Assembly (NCBI GenBank): GCA_951812925.1
Contig: OX638370.1
Location: 124,262,897 to 124,326,896, forward strand
Direction: 5' to 3'
DNA length: 64,000 nucleotides
DNA from: Calliopum simillimum
Lineage: Eukaryota > Arthropoda > Insecta > Diptera > Lauxaniidae
The notes under the pieces were generated by a model. It saw only the letters and a program-made list of their open reading frames with translations. It searched no databases and had not been told where the DNA came from. Position numbers and translations under genes: made by a program. Below are positions 43,561-54,019 of the stretch, piece after piece; the stretch's first letter is position 1; the number at the start of each line of letters is the position of its first letter.

Positions 43561-43813
43561 AGGAGTGTCCGCACCAAAGGGCCTAGGCACCATTTCGAGG
43601 CAAAAGTTGTGTCATAATATGAATCGGGTGACATTTTGTTAGAAATGATAATTGTTTTCTGTTTTCACGAAAAATTTACTCGATGGCGTGGAATTGATGG
43701 CGCTATGTTAAAAAAATTATACCGGTCAAATAAATGATTATTATGGCACATAATATGAATGAGATTACTTTTGCCTCGAAATGGTACTTAGGCCCTTTGG
43801 TACGGACACTCCT
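43561..43813. mobile_element. 253-bp MITE with 6-bp TSD TAATTG
   Basis: Inverted ends of about 45 bp: AGGAGTGTCCGCACCAAAGG at the left and AGGAGTGTCCGTACCAAAGG (reverse complement) at the right, both followed by a CCATTTCGAGGCAAAAGT block. TAATTG lies at 43555-43560 and 43814-43819. Target size and AGG...CCT ends resemble those of the 41498-45094 element that contains it. Confidence 0.85.
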
Positions 43814-43854
43814 TAATTGTATATGTATATACGAGTCAAAAGAAACTGGGTACT

Positions 43855-44630
43855 AGAGCGGTATCCAGACGGACTAGTGAATGCAAAACATGAGAACTGA
43901 AATCTGAGCTCAGATTTTTATATAAAGTACCCCAAGTTACTAGAAAGTAGATGTACCCAGGAGCAAGGGTCTTTATTCCCTACTCCCCGCCCAGGCCTAC
44001 CATAGTCTTGCGCCCTAGTTTTTTATAGCAGTTTATGGTTGATTGGGATTAGTGGTGAGCAAACCAAGACCAAGACCAAGATCATAGCAGTCTTGGTCTC
44101 GGTCTTGTTCTTGCATATTCCAAATTTCGAATTGAGATATGATATTATGCTTAAAACGGGCGTGACACACCTATTAACTATAAATTCGAAAGACTAGAAC
44201 GGAGTCTTGGTCTTGATGATAATCTTGAGCAAGACCAAAAACACAGAAGTCTTGGTCTAGCAATGATATCAGCGTCTTGGTCTAATACCGAGACCAAGAC
44301 CAAGAATCAAGACCAAGACTAATTTTGCTCATCACTAACTGGGATTTCCTTATTACGCATCTAAACTAGGATTTTTTCTATTATGTAAGAATTCTGAGTT
44401 ATCTTTTCTTAAAAGTCCAAAAATCACTGTTTTGAGGCCTACTTAGAGCTATATAGCAAGCTATAAGCAAGGATAACTCAGGATCTTTATATGATAGAAA
44501 AAAACCAAGTTTAGATTCATAATAAGCAGATCAAAGTTAAAAAGAAAACGGCTATAAAAAATAAGGACCTCAGGATTCGGTTCTCATTTTTGCACTCTCA
44601 AGTCCGCCAGGCGCCTAACCTATTTTAAGT
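43855..44630. repeat. Palindromic repeat D, copy 1, split by a hAT-like MITE
   Basis: Left arm from CCAGACGGACTAGTGAATGC, right arm ending TCAAGTCCGCCAGGCGCCTA; both carry a GAGAACYG block and TATAGC-x-GTTTA. A related single arm is found at 49606-49935 (GGCGCCAGACGGACTTGAGT, CCAGGCCTACCATGGTTTTC). No ORF. Confidence 0.6.
44050..44337. mobile_element. 288-bp hAT-like MITE rich in CAAGACCAAGAC
   Basis: TAGTGGTGAGCAAA at the left, TTTGCTCATCACTA-type end at the right, and near-identical 8-bp flanks ATTGGGAT (44042-44049) and ACTGGGAT (44338-44345). The interior is built from CCAAGACCAAGAC and GTCTTGGTCT in both orientations, so it can fold back on itself. Confidence 0.75.
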
Positions 44631-45100
44631 TTTCTTTTGCTAAAAAACTATCTATTAATAAATAATTCATAAAAAAATTGGTTTTTATTATTGTGCAATA
44701 GGCTCTATCTGCTTGTTTGTACACACATTTTATATTATATTTGAATTGCAATATCCTCTATCTGCTATAATAAGGCGAAATACTAAGGTTTTTTTTAATT
44801 TTTTTATTTGAAGGATCTAATGGTTCTTTTTAATTAATATCGTAGTACTTAGTTTGATTAACAGTATAAAAAATAGCGAATAAAACAGTTTTTTTGCTCT
44901 CCTGAAAAATTGTGTTTTTGTAGATAGAGTGTATTGAATATAAGCCGTCGATATATATTGCTCTACCACATTCTGTGATCATAATTGGAAGTTGAAATTA
45001 AGTACACATATATTTGAGGACCCAAGCTTTTCAAAAAAGCGATGGGCGCAAAAACGCCCTAAGTCGAGTTAGGGCGTTATTGCACGCAACGCCTCAATTG

Positions 45101-45731
45101 TAGACTGACGGTATTATTGAGCATTATAACTCACCATTATTAGTGGTACCTAAAAAGTCTGCAACCGATGAAAAGAAATGGCGTCTAGTTGTAGATTTCA
45201 GAAAACTTAACAACAAAATTGTAAATGACAAGTTTCCGTTAACAAAAATTGAAGATGTTTTAGATCGGTTAGGTAGAGCGAAATATTTCTCTACATTGGA
45301 TATGACCAGTTCTTTCCATCAGATAAACCTAGACAATGATTCACGTCCGATGACATCCTTTTCAACAGGAAATGGTCATTTCCAGTTCAAACGTCTACCT
45401 TTTGGTTTGAAAATATCATCCAAAAGTTTTCAGCGAATGCTTACCATTGCATTAAGCGGTTTAGATGCGGAAGCTTTTATTTATGTAGATGACATAATTG
45501 TGTTCGGTTGTAGTTTACAACATCACAATGAAAATTTGGTAAAGGTTTTCCATAGGTTGCGAAGCTCAACCCAGGCAAATGTTGTTTCTTAAAGCCAGAA
45601 GTAGTATATCTTGGCCACTTGATAACAAGCAATGGTATAAAAGCAGATCCATCGAAATATAATGTCATTAAAGACTATCCAGTTCCTAAGAACGCGGATG
45701 AAGTAAGAAGATTTGTAGCGTTCTGCAATTA
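45101..45731 (+). pseudogene. Gypsy reverse transcriptase (palm) remnant
   Basis: Resumes after the insertion with a TAG (45101-45103), then TDGIIEHYNSPLLVVPKKS and the RT blocks KWRLVVDFRKLNN, YFSTLDMTSSFHQINL, RLPFGLKISSKSFQRML and the catalytic FIYVDDIIVF at 45475-45505. A frameshift near 45555 moves the reading to another frame (GKCCFLKPEVVYLGHLIT), which reaches TAG at 45730-45732 inside the thumb/connection region. All catalytic Asp residues (LDM, YVDD) are present, but the frame is broken in three places. Confidence 0.85.
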
Positions 45732-47772
45732 GTATCGACGTTTTATCCCCGATTTGTCGCATACTGCAAAAGATTTAAATTCACTTTTAAAAAAGAATAA
45801 GCCATTTATATGGGATACAAATAGTCAAAATTCTTTCGAAACTTTAAAACACAAATTACTTCAACCACCAATACTTCAGTATCCAGATTTCGACAAACCA
45901 TTTATCTTGAACACAGACGCATCAAATTATGCGCTTGGTGCAGTTTTGTCACAGGGCGAAATTGGAGCAGATCTACCAATTTCTTGTGCTAGCAAGTCCC
46001 TGGCAAAACATGACATAAATAAACCAACAATAGAGAAAGAACTATTGGCGATTCATTGGGCCATAAACTTTTTAAGGCCATATCTTTATGGAAGGAAATT
46101 TATAGTGGTTACAGACCACAGACCGTTAGTGTCGCTTTTTTCCCACAGAAATCCTTCGTCAAAAATGACTCGTATCCGTCTTGACTTGTGTGATTACGAT
46201 TTTGAGATAATTTATAAAAAGGGTAAAAATAATACAAATGCTGACGCTTTATCGCGTATTATTTTAAATAGTGAAACATTAAAAGCAATGATTCCAACGA
46301 GTAACGATACGGCACAACCCAAGAAAATTTTAGCCGTTACCAGAGGTATAAGTAAAAAATTTAATATTCAAAACAATGGCGTTGATAATAATGCTAAGTG
46401 TTCCCCTAACAAAGACGAGACGTCGCCTTTTGTTTGGGAATGCACGTATATATCAGACATTCGTAATGTACGAAAATTAAGGTTCATACCAATTAGCAAT
46501 TTTAATAAGTTTCAAGTTGAAACTATGAATAATGAAGTAGAAGTTAGATGTAGTGATAATCCACTGATCACACCGTTGAATTTGGAGAAGCTATCATCAA
46601 AAATGCTTTCATTAGGAATAAAAGAGCTCGCGTTAAGAAGTAACGATAATATATTTAAAACCATGGCCATGGAAGAATTTAAAAATATATTCAATCATTT
46701 AAAAAGAAAAACTGATGATTTGAAAATGTTGATATATAATGAACCACAAAGAATATTCAACAGAGAGACACAAGATATACTTATTTACGAATACCACAAT
46801 TCGACTCGCGGAGGTCATTTAGGCGTTAGAAAAACACTGCTTAAACTAAAGCAAAGATTTATATGGAAAAACATGTCTAAAATGATAAAAGAGTACATAT
46901 CAAATTGTAAACATTGCAAGAAAAATAAGCAAATAAGGCATACGAAAGAACAATTGACAATGACGGATACACCAGGAAATAGTTTTGAGGTAGTGTCAAT
47001 TGATACAGTAGGTCCTTTGCGCTTGTCAAATCACTATAGGTATATACTAACCATACAATGTGATTTAACAAAATACGTAGTAGCATGCCCTATGGAGACG
47101 AAAGATGCTAAAACAGTAGCTAAAACATTAGTCGAAAATTTTATCCTTATATACGGACATTTTAAAATTTTAAAATCGGATAAGGCTACAGAATTCACAA
47201 ATCAATTAATGTCAGAAATGTGTAGACTATTAGACATCAAACAAATTTTTAGCACTCCATATCACCACGAAACCTTGGGTTCCATAGAGCGAAATCATAG
47301 AGTACTTAATGAATTTGTGTTAAACTTTTGCAACACCAACGAATGGGATCACTGGATTCTATACTTTGCTTTTGCATATAATACAACACCTCATGCTGAT
47401 ACAAACTATTCGCCTTATGAGCTAGTGTTTGGTAAACTGTCTAATTTGCCAAATGATGAAATTTTAACAGACAAAGCTTTTTACAACACGGATGATTATG
47501 TCCAAGAATTAAAACAGAGATTGAAATTTTCTCTTAATAAGGCTAAAGCTCTATTAGAAGCTGCTAAAGAAAAACGAACCAAACAAGACATAAAGTCAAA
47601 CATAATAGATTTTCAGATTGGAGATTTCGTTTTAGTTAAAGCGATAAACCGAAAGAAAAATCAATCACCATATCATGGACCATATAAGGTTGTCGATAGA
47701 AAAGGTGTCAATTCAATTTTAGAGTTAGGGAATAAATTAAAAACATATCATAATAATATGTTAAAGAAATAG
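45732..47772 (+). pseudogene. Gypsy RNase H and integrase, long open part of Pol
   Basis: Open frame of about 672 residues to TAG at 47770. RNase H shows FILNTDASNYALGAVLSQ, EKELLAIHWAI and TDHRPLV (D, E, D) and ends with ADALSRI. Integrase has the HHCC zinc finger (YEYHNSTRGGH ... CKHCKKNK) and the DDE core (SIDTVGPL, LKSDKATEF, HHETLGSIERNH), then the C-terminal GDFVLVKA and GPYKVVDRKG barrel-like region. Roughly 190 residues of non-conserved linker separate them. This is the best preserved part of the element and has no internal stop, but lacks the upstream Pol frame and could not be made as part of a polyprotein here. Confidence 0.88.
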
Positions 47773-48368
47773 AATATAAATAACACCGTTCGACACAAAA
47801 AAAACACATGAGAAAATCCAAAAAATTCTTAAAGTAGACGTTAAAAAAAAATTCCCGCATCTCGTGGTTTTTCTCCAGCACGTCACATTTTTTTTTTAAT
47901 CGAGTTTTGAAGTTTTTTTTCCGCTGTATATGAAAAAACAAAAATACCGCATTCTTGTGTTAAATCGATGAATTTAACTATATGATCTTTACATTTGAGG
48001 TGTATCATGTGTTCAGCAAACTTATGCACATGTGGGTAATTTTTGCCCTTTTCTTAAAAAGATACAAAAATAACACCTAAAACAGGGGAATATTGAGTCA
48101 GTATGTACTACAGAAATATTTGCTATTCAATTTCACTAATAGTTTTTAAACTCGTAAAGGTCAAAATTTGAGCCCTACACCAAAAAAATCGTTAAAATCA
48201 ATTAGGACTTTTCACATTGCATATTAATTACATCCCTGACGAGCTTACCTTAAGTTTTAAGAATTTTTCGTCTTTGGCAACCCTTAATGCAATTTTTTGT
48301 AGGATTTTTTTGGAAAATTTTTTAACCCATTGTGGCTCAGTTTTAGGAAAAGGGGTCACAAAGACCCA
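47773..48368. other. Sequence after gypsy pol, no LTR recognised
   Basis: No env frame and no sequence matching the region upstream of gag. AT-rich; contains nothing else I can support. Confidence 0.4.
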
Positions 48369-48719
48369 TGTATTTTGGTTGCATTATCGTAAAAAAAACT
48401 CAAAAAGTTGCATTTTGAATATATTTTTTGTATGGGCGGTAGGCGTGTCTGTTGACCGATTTCGCTCATTTTCAATCCCCCGAGCTAACTTTGACGCCGA
48501 AGGCAGTGCACCAAATTTCATTGAATTATCTTGCTTAGTTTTCCCAAAAAGTGTAGTTCCACACCCTGCCAGCCAGCCAGCCAGACAGACGGACATGGCT
48601 ATATCGACGCAGGAGGTGACGCTGATCAAGAATATATATACTTTTCTATATCTGCCACGCCTCCTTCTCTGCTTTACTATCGGAAGGACAAAGTGAATAT
48701 ACCCTGGGTGTAGGGTATA
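48369..48719 (-). mobile_element. INE-1-like element, copy 6, 5' half
   Basis: Minus-strand fragment running from TATTTTGGTTGCATTATCG to the terminal TATACCC palindrome (GGGTGTAGGGTATA at 48706-48719). The internal repeats and 3' end are missing. Confidence 0.8.
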
Positions 48720-48837
48720 AAAAAAAAATGCTTAAGCTACTTAAAAATTTTGAAATCAAAAAGGTCGAATTCTTGTGTTTTTTTTACTCTTTTGCCTTTT
48801 TATTTTTTAGGGCCGGGGATAATTAAAAAAAGTAAAA

Positions 48838-50795
48838 CTAGTAAGGGTGTAACTTTGTGCCTGGCCAAAAAATAAATACCCTACACTGCAGTATTTTGAA
48901 ACATTTGCTTATAAAATTGGTGCCACGCCCTCTTGTCCGAGTTCGTCTAGTTTAAACTTAGAGGGTGCATTTATAGTCTTTAGTATTTGAGGGAAATTTA
49001 GTTGGATTATCTCAAAAAACTCTTTCAGTATAACATTTTGAAACTTTTGCTTATATGTCAATCTCAAAATCTGCCACGTGACATTCGTACGCTGCTTTTT
49101 GGTCATATCTATGTTAAATAAGTGAAATGTTCATGATTTAAGAATTTTATATAATTAAGCTTCTTAAGATACACATTTCCTTCGAACAAAGAATTATTAT
49201 AAATTGTGTGGTTTTCGTGTTATTAGCAGTCAAACTTCTCTGCCACGTGACAAAAATTTGGAAGTCATTTTTGAGGTACACATACATTCATCAAAAATTC
49301 TGCGCTTCTACCCAACCGATCGATCACAAATTTTTATGTGTTAGAAATGAAAGATGAATAAAGAGAACTGCATTCATGATGGTCTATTAATCTTATGTGG
49401 AAATGATTTAAGAGCGAAAACACCGTCTCTGCCACGTGACATACAAAATCTGCCACGTTATACCGTCTGAATAATCGTACAAAAAAATGTATTCACACTC
49501 TCGTTAATGTTCGTATTAACAAGCGGAATGAAAAAGAGTATTAAATTATGTATACTTACTTAGCTAAAACTCCCTTAAGCTTCATTTTACCCAAGTTTAT
49601 CATTAGGTTAGGCGCCAGACGGACTTGAGTATAAAAAATATGAGAACCGCAATATGAGCCTAGATTCTTATTGGTAGGACTTCAAGTTACTAAAAATAGG
49701 ATGATGCCAGAAACTGCGACGGTCCATTTTTTTTAAATCCCCTACCCCCCATCCAGGCCTACCATGGTTTTCCGTCCTAGTTCTTTTATAGCCGTTTATG
49801 ATGTACTTAGATCTGCTTATTACGAATCTGAGTTTGGTTTTTTTTTATCACGTCTGGATCCTGAGTTATCCATGCTTAAAAATTTAAAAATCACTGTTTT
49901 GGGTTCTACTTAAAGCTACATTTCAAAAGCAGAAAAGGGTATCATTGATTTTTCTCAATGGATTTGGATAGTTAACACTATTCACAAGAAGCCATACTGA
50001 CGCTACTTTTAGATTGTATTACTTTTTAATGAGATATAGGCCATAACAAAAAAAAGTTTTTTTCAACGCCACACAAAGGATAACTTCTCTTTAACTCGCG
50101 TGATAGTACAAAACATGATCTATCGACACATGCAAAAAAAATTTTAAAAAACTTGAAAAAAAAAATTTCCCTGGTTTACTTTTTTGTGATTTTGACCATA
50201 TGGGAAGTGAAACGCCCCATTGTCTGAATTCACCCAATTCTTGTTGAGATCTTTCATTTATAATTTTTAGTATCTGAGTCAAACTTGGTTCGAATATATC
50301 AAAAAACGTTTTCAGTATTGCGTTTTGAAGCTTTTGCTTATATGGGAGGTACCACGCCCTCTTGTCCAAATTTGCCTTGTTTTTTTTTAGAACTTGCGCT
50401 TACAATTCGTAGTATTTATGTGGATTTTGGTTGCATTTTCGTGAAAAATACTCCTAAAATTCCATTTTGAATATGATTTTTGTATGGGCGGTAGGCGTGT
50501 CCGTTGACCGATTTCGCTCATTTTCAATCCCCCGAGTTAACTTTGACGACGAAGGCTGTGCACCAAATTTCATTGAATTATCTTGCTTAGTTTTCCCAAA
50601 AAGTGTATTTCCACACACAGCCAGCCAGCCAGCCAGCCACCCAGCCACCCAGCCAGCCAGACAGACGGACATGGCTATATCGACTCAGGAGGTGACGCTG
50701 ATCAAGAGTATATATACTTTTCTATATCTGCCACGCCTCCTTCTGTGCGTTACAAACGGAAGGACAAAGTGAATATACCCTGGGTTTAGGGTATA
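48838..50795 (-). mobile_element. INE-1-like element, copy 7, split by an 1140-bp insertion
   Basis: The 3' end (CTAGTAAGGGTGTAAC) starts at 48838 and the element continues to 49057, then from 50198 to the TATACCC palindrome at 50795. Internal units with GGTGCCACGCCCTCTTGTCC are normal on both sides of the insertion. The interrupted phrase is TTGCTTATATGGGA. Confidence 0.82.
49058..50197. mobile_element. 1140-bp insertion with CTGCCACGTGAC repeats and 5-bp TSD ATATG
   Basis: ATATG occurs at 49053-49057 and 50198-50202, directly bounding the foreign sequence. Its ends share only a short inverted TCAAAATC. Four copies of CTGCCACGT lie at 49071, 49240, 49429 and 49450, three of them reading CTGCCACGTGAC. 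The right half (49606-49935) is an arm of palindrome family D. No ORF. Superfamily unknown. Confidence 0.65.
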
Positions 50796-51188
50796 AAAAT
50801 TTCATTTAAATGCTTTATTAAAAACTATTTTAGGCTAAAAATGTACATAAGGCCACTAGACAGGCCTGACGAGAGGGAGGGGGTGAGGGGGATTCCCTTC
50901 TGGCCCGAAGTTTTTTGGAGGGCCTGGACTTAAGCAGAAATTATTAAAATTTGTAGTACTTTTTTGCAAGCTTGAAAAATATATTTTAGAGGCTCCGCAT
51001 GAACACGATACAAGCACTTGAGAAAAAGCCCGGGCCCTCACAATTATTTTTTTTTTTTTTTTTTAAACACATTTTATTGATTTCTGAAAAAAAAGGAAAC
51101 ATGGAAATGTTACTTTTTGTTCAATTACTCCTCAGATTGAAGTAATGCTAAAAACGCAGTACGAACTGTAGCACAATATACTTAAAAT
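50796..51188. other. Non-coding sequence with a purine-rich tract
   Basis: A tract near 50868-50900 reads GACGAGAGGGAGGGGGTGAG, followed further on by GGCCC/GGGCCC pieces recalling the subterminal part of ZMYM-type hAT elements. Not enough to call an element. Confidence 0.3.
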
Positions 51189-52185
51189 ATATAAAATATT
51201 TCGATTCCAAGGTTTATTTTAATTATTTGACCGTTGACTGTTAATTGAAGATCCTTGATATATATACCGTTAGAATCCTTGACATCTCTAGTATTTTATA
51301 AAAATATATTTAGGGCTACCAAATTGATAGTTTTTTCAATATGATAAAAACTTAGATATACTTAATTTAAGATAAAATATTTTGATTCCAAGGTTTATTT
51401 TAATTCATTGACCGTTGACTGTTAATTGTAGATCCTTGATATATATACCGTTAGAATCCTTGACATTTTTAGTATTCTATAAAAATAAATTTAGGGCTGC
51501 CAGATTGAAGCTTAAATGAAAATGTAGTCTTTAACGGATTAATATGAAAATGTTATCTATCAAGAATGATAGATAACTAGTTTTCGAATTTTTAAAATCC
51601 GTCAATTGGTTCGCGAGAAAAGTGCGAAAGGAGTTTTGTGAAGAATACACACATATTGTGTGTAAAAAGTCAAAAAAGAAAAAATTTCACAAATACATAA
51701 ATATTTTTGTCTGACAAATCAATTTTTTTCGGGTGAGTTGAGAAACATAAAAACATAATTTTCAAAAAGTATGATCAACTGGTACAGTTTCAGAATAACT
51801 ATACCAAAGCAGTTTGAGGAGTACTGAAATAATTTGTCCTCTAAAAAGTTTAAAAAGCACTGTAATTTACAGTTGAAGAAGTATTGGCGTAGTTATAATG
51901 ATTACAGTTTGGGAAGCACTGTAATAGTTGCAGGTTTGTGCATTCAATAAACAGTTTGAAAAGTGTGTGTCTTGGAAAAATTTCAAGACACAAGGTGGTC
52001 CAGAATAATTTTAAGGTGTGTGTCTGTGAAAAAAAGACACAGGGTGTAGAAGAATAAACTTTAAAATACACAGGGTATTTTATAAAAATATATTTAGCGC
52101 TGCCAGATTGATAGTTTTTTCAACATGATAAAAACTTAGATATACTTAAATTAAGATAAAATATTTCGATTCCAAGGTAGTCCGT
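51189..52185 (+). repeat. Direct repeat, two full units of about 185 bp and one partial
   Basis: Units at about 51190-51375 and 51376-51500 onward share GATTCCAAGGTTTATTTTAA, GACCGTTGACTGTTAATTG and ATATATACCGTTAGAATCCT. A third partial unit (AACATGATAAAAACTTAGAT, GATTCCAAGG) is at 52080-52185, after about 580 bp of unrelated sequence that may be an insertion. Confidence 0.65.
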
Positions 52186-52266
52186 TGCCTTCAAAAGAGT
52201 TTTTGAAGCACTTCTTTTCCCCTTGGGATAATGCGATATTTTGCAAACGTTTTTGTTTTAGCTTAA

Positions 52267-52657
52267 ACACAATTGGAGCGTAAGACGAATTTCGACCGAC
52301 GAATATTCGCTGTCAAAAAAATTCGTCGAAGAATTGTTGTTTTTATATTATTGTAAATTGTTGTTCATGTTCTCTGATGACAGTTTTCATAAATAAATAT
52401 TAAATAAAATCTTATATTCTTTGAATTTTTTCTAAGAAATCTAAAAATTTTACATTAAAAACGTATTTTTCCGGTTTGACATTTCCAAAAATCGCTGCCG
52501 CCGGCGGCAAAATTAAAACTAGTTCTATTGCAACGAATATTCGTCGGACGAATTTCGTCGTCCGGTGTGGTTGTGTTCAACTTCATATACTCTTGTGTGT
52601 TTTAATTTTGACAGCGAATATTCGTCGGGCGAAATTCGTCGTACGCTCCAATTGTGT
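52267..52657. mobile_element. 391-bp MITE with TTAA target duplication
   Basis: Ends are inverted over about 55 bp: ACACAATTGGAGCGTAAGAC left and ACACAATTGGAGCGTACGAC right (reverse complement), both continuing to ACGAATATTCGCTGTCAAAA. TTAA flanks both ends (52263-52266 and 52658-52661). A third partial copy of the terminal motif (ACGAATATTCGTCGGACGAA) lies inside near 52540. TTAA targets are used by piggyBac and Kolobok groups. Confidence 0.85.
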
Positions 52658-52949
52658 TTAAGCTATGTGTTTAAGCCAGTGGTCGGCAAATAAATGAGTG
52701 AGAATTTATGTTTCAGAGAAAATAGATACCCAGCAGCCAAGTATGGAATTTATTACTTGGAGAATATATTATATAATACATTATTTTTGGTTATAAACAT
52801 AATGTATTCCAAAGAATGTACGCGGTAATCTCTTTTGCCAATATATTCGCTTATTGATTAATTTGCAGAAGATGGAATTTATTTTTTTCATGTTCTTTTG
52901 TTCTTTCGTGTGAGAATTCTTTACGCAACAGTTATCTGACGCCGCCTTC

Positions 52950-53233
52950 ATGTCGCCTACGATTTTGACATTCTACAGAAATATTTCAGTTTTGTGTTGT
53001 AGTAAAATATTACAAAAAAAAAATATAAAATGTACTCTAAAAGGCATTGACCCGCATTTTATCAAAAAAAAGAAATTGTGCAAGGGAACCGTTGTTGATA
53101 GTGCAGAAGTGAATTATATTGCACAGGAAAATATAGAAAATGCTAAAACTGATGAAAGTTTTATTGATAAGATAAGAAATTGGGCAGTGGAAGCATAATA
53201 TTTCAAGAAGTTGTTACGAAGACTTATCAAAAA
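52950..53233 (+). pseudogene. TE-associated protein remnant with WA-x-x-x-NIS motif
   Basis: A frame ending at 53198 reads DPHFIKKKKLCKGTVVDSAE and then ESFIDKIRNWAVEA; the next frame continues HNISRSCYEDLSKI up to the mariner insertion at 53236. LRxWAxxHNISxxxxxxLLxIL is a motif I know from repetitive arthropod proteins, often with a DUF4806-like domain, carried by DNA transposons. Only this part remains; function unknown. Confidence 0.4.
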
Positions 53234-53284
53234 TATTGGGTGTTGGAATTAATTTTAAAGGTTTTTTTTTTCGTTTTTGAGCAT

Positions 53285-54019
53285 TCATTTAGAAACAACG
53301 GTACAATGTATATTATTCAAAGTATTGTCCATCGTTAGCTCAACATTTTCCCATCTTTCTGGCAGCATATGGATTCCGCGCCGGAAGAACGACTCGTCTT
53401 TTGAGGCAATCCACGAATCGACCCATTTTTTGGTATCCTCGTAAGAAGTGAAGCGCTGCTCAGCCAAGCCATGCGTCATCGATCTGAATAGGTGGTAGTC
53501 GGAAGGGGCTATGTCTGGGCTATAAGGCGGGTGGGGCAGCACATCCCAATTCAGCGCCTCCAACGTTTCCTTGACAGTTCTTGCAACATGTGGCCGAGCG
53601 TTGTCATGTTGAAAAACCACTTTGTCGTGTCTTTTGGCATATTCCGGCCGTTTAACCTTTAATGCTCGGCTCAATTGCATCAATTGTTGCTGGTAGCGTT
53701 CTCCAGTGATGGTTTCGTTAGGTTTTAGCAGCTCATAGTACACGACACCCTTCTGATCCCACCAAATACACAGCATAAGCTTGGCGCCATGAATATTCGG
53801 CTTGGCCGTCGATGTTGATGCATGGCCGGGTGGTCCCCTCGATTTTTTTCGCTTAGGATTATCGTAATGGATCCACTTTTCATCGCCAGCGTGCGTGCGT
53901 TGTGCTTCAACCGCTTTTTTCTTCAAATGGAAGCACAAAAGTAAACCTTCCCGCAAATTGCGTTTTGTTGGAACGAAAGTCGACATGTTCACAGAGAAAA
54001 GAATATATGTTGTATACAC
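53285..54019 (-). pseudogene. Mariner transposase with large internal deletion
   Basis: The 244-residue frame begins (after a short leader) with MSTFVPTKRNLREGLLLCFH, the mariner N-terminus, and after KKKAVEAQR jumps directly to GDEKWIHYDNPKRKK. About 130 residues, i.e. most of the DNA-binding helix-turn-helix region and linker, are missing. The DD34D catalytic acids are intact: GDEKW, VVFQHDNARPH and SPDIAPSDYHLF. The last residues are frameshifted (RWENVELTMDN). Similarity to the Mos1 subfamily in WWDQ-x-GV-x-YYELLK and GIH-x-LPERWE is evident. No active enzyme is expected. Confidence 0.88.

Larger units (their letters stand above)
41498..45094. mobile_element. 3.6-kb insertion in gypsy RT, with 6-bp TSD and inverted termini
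   Basis: The ends are AGGCGTTGCGTGCATTAACG (left) and, reverse-complemented, AGGCGTTGCGTGCAATAACG (right), each continuing into GCCCYAASTCGA. CAATTG flanks both sides (41492-41497 and 45095-45100). No gene is visible inside. The interior contains family-C palindromic sequence (41717-43017), an inner inverted repeat (TATATCGACGGCTTATATTC near 43063 and 44945), a 253-bp MITE (43561-43813) and palindrome D (43855-44630). A 6-bp TSD with AG...CT ends is known for Polintons, but no Polinton gene is present, so I do not assign it. Confidence 0.82.
39321..47772 (+). mobile_element. Ty3/gypsy retrotransposon (412/mdg1-like motifs), interrupted and LTR-less
   Basis: Gag (39321-40586), protease (40661-41305), start of RT (to 41497), then a 3.6-kb insertion (41498-45094), then RT, RNase H and integrase (45095-47772). 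The integrase signature HHETLGSIERNH points to the 412/mdg1 group. Several stops and frameshifts make it inactive. No LTRs, primer-binding site or env were found, so both ends have been lost or are too diverged to see. Confidence 0.85.

Noticed and set aside
41498..45094. Polinton/Maverick
   Set aside because: 6-bp TSD and AG...CT ends fit, but no polymerase, integrase, ATPase or capsid gene is present and it is only 3.6 kb.
47773..48368. 3' LTR or env of the gypsy element
   Set aside because: No repeat of sequence upstream of gag and no env-like frame with signal peptide or transmembrane segment.
48217..48696. 159-codon frame containing VWAVGVSVDRFRSFSIPRA
   Set aside because: The same frame recurs in every INE-1-like copy (5194, 16586, 18540, 26607, 50467) and follows the non-coding repeat.
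53005..53198. Intact small host gene at 52950-53198
   Set aside because: The frame ends by frameshift within a motif known from TE-associated proteins and lies inside an element with terminal repeats.
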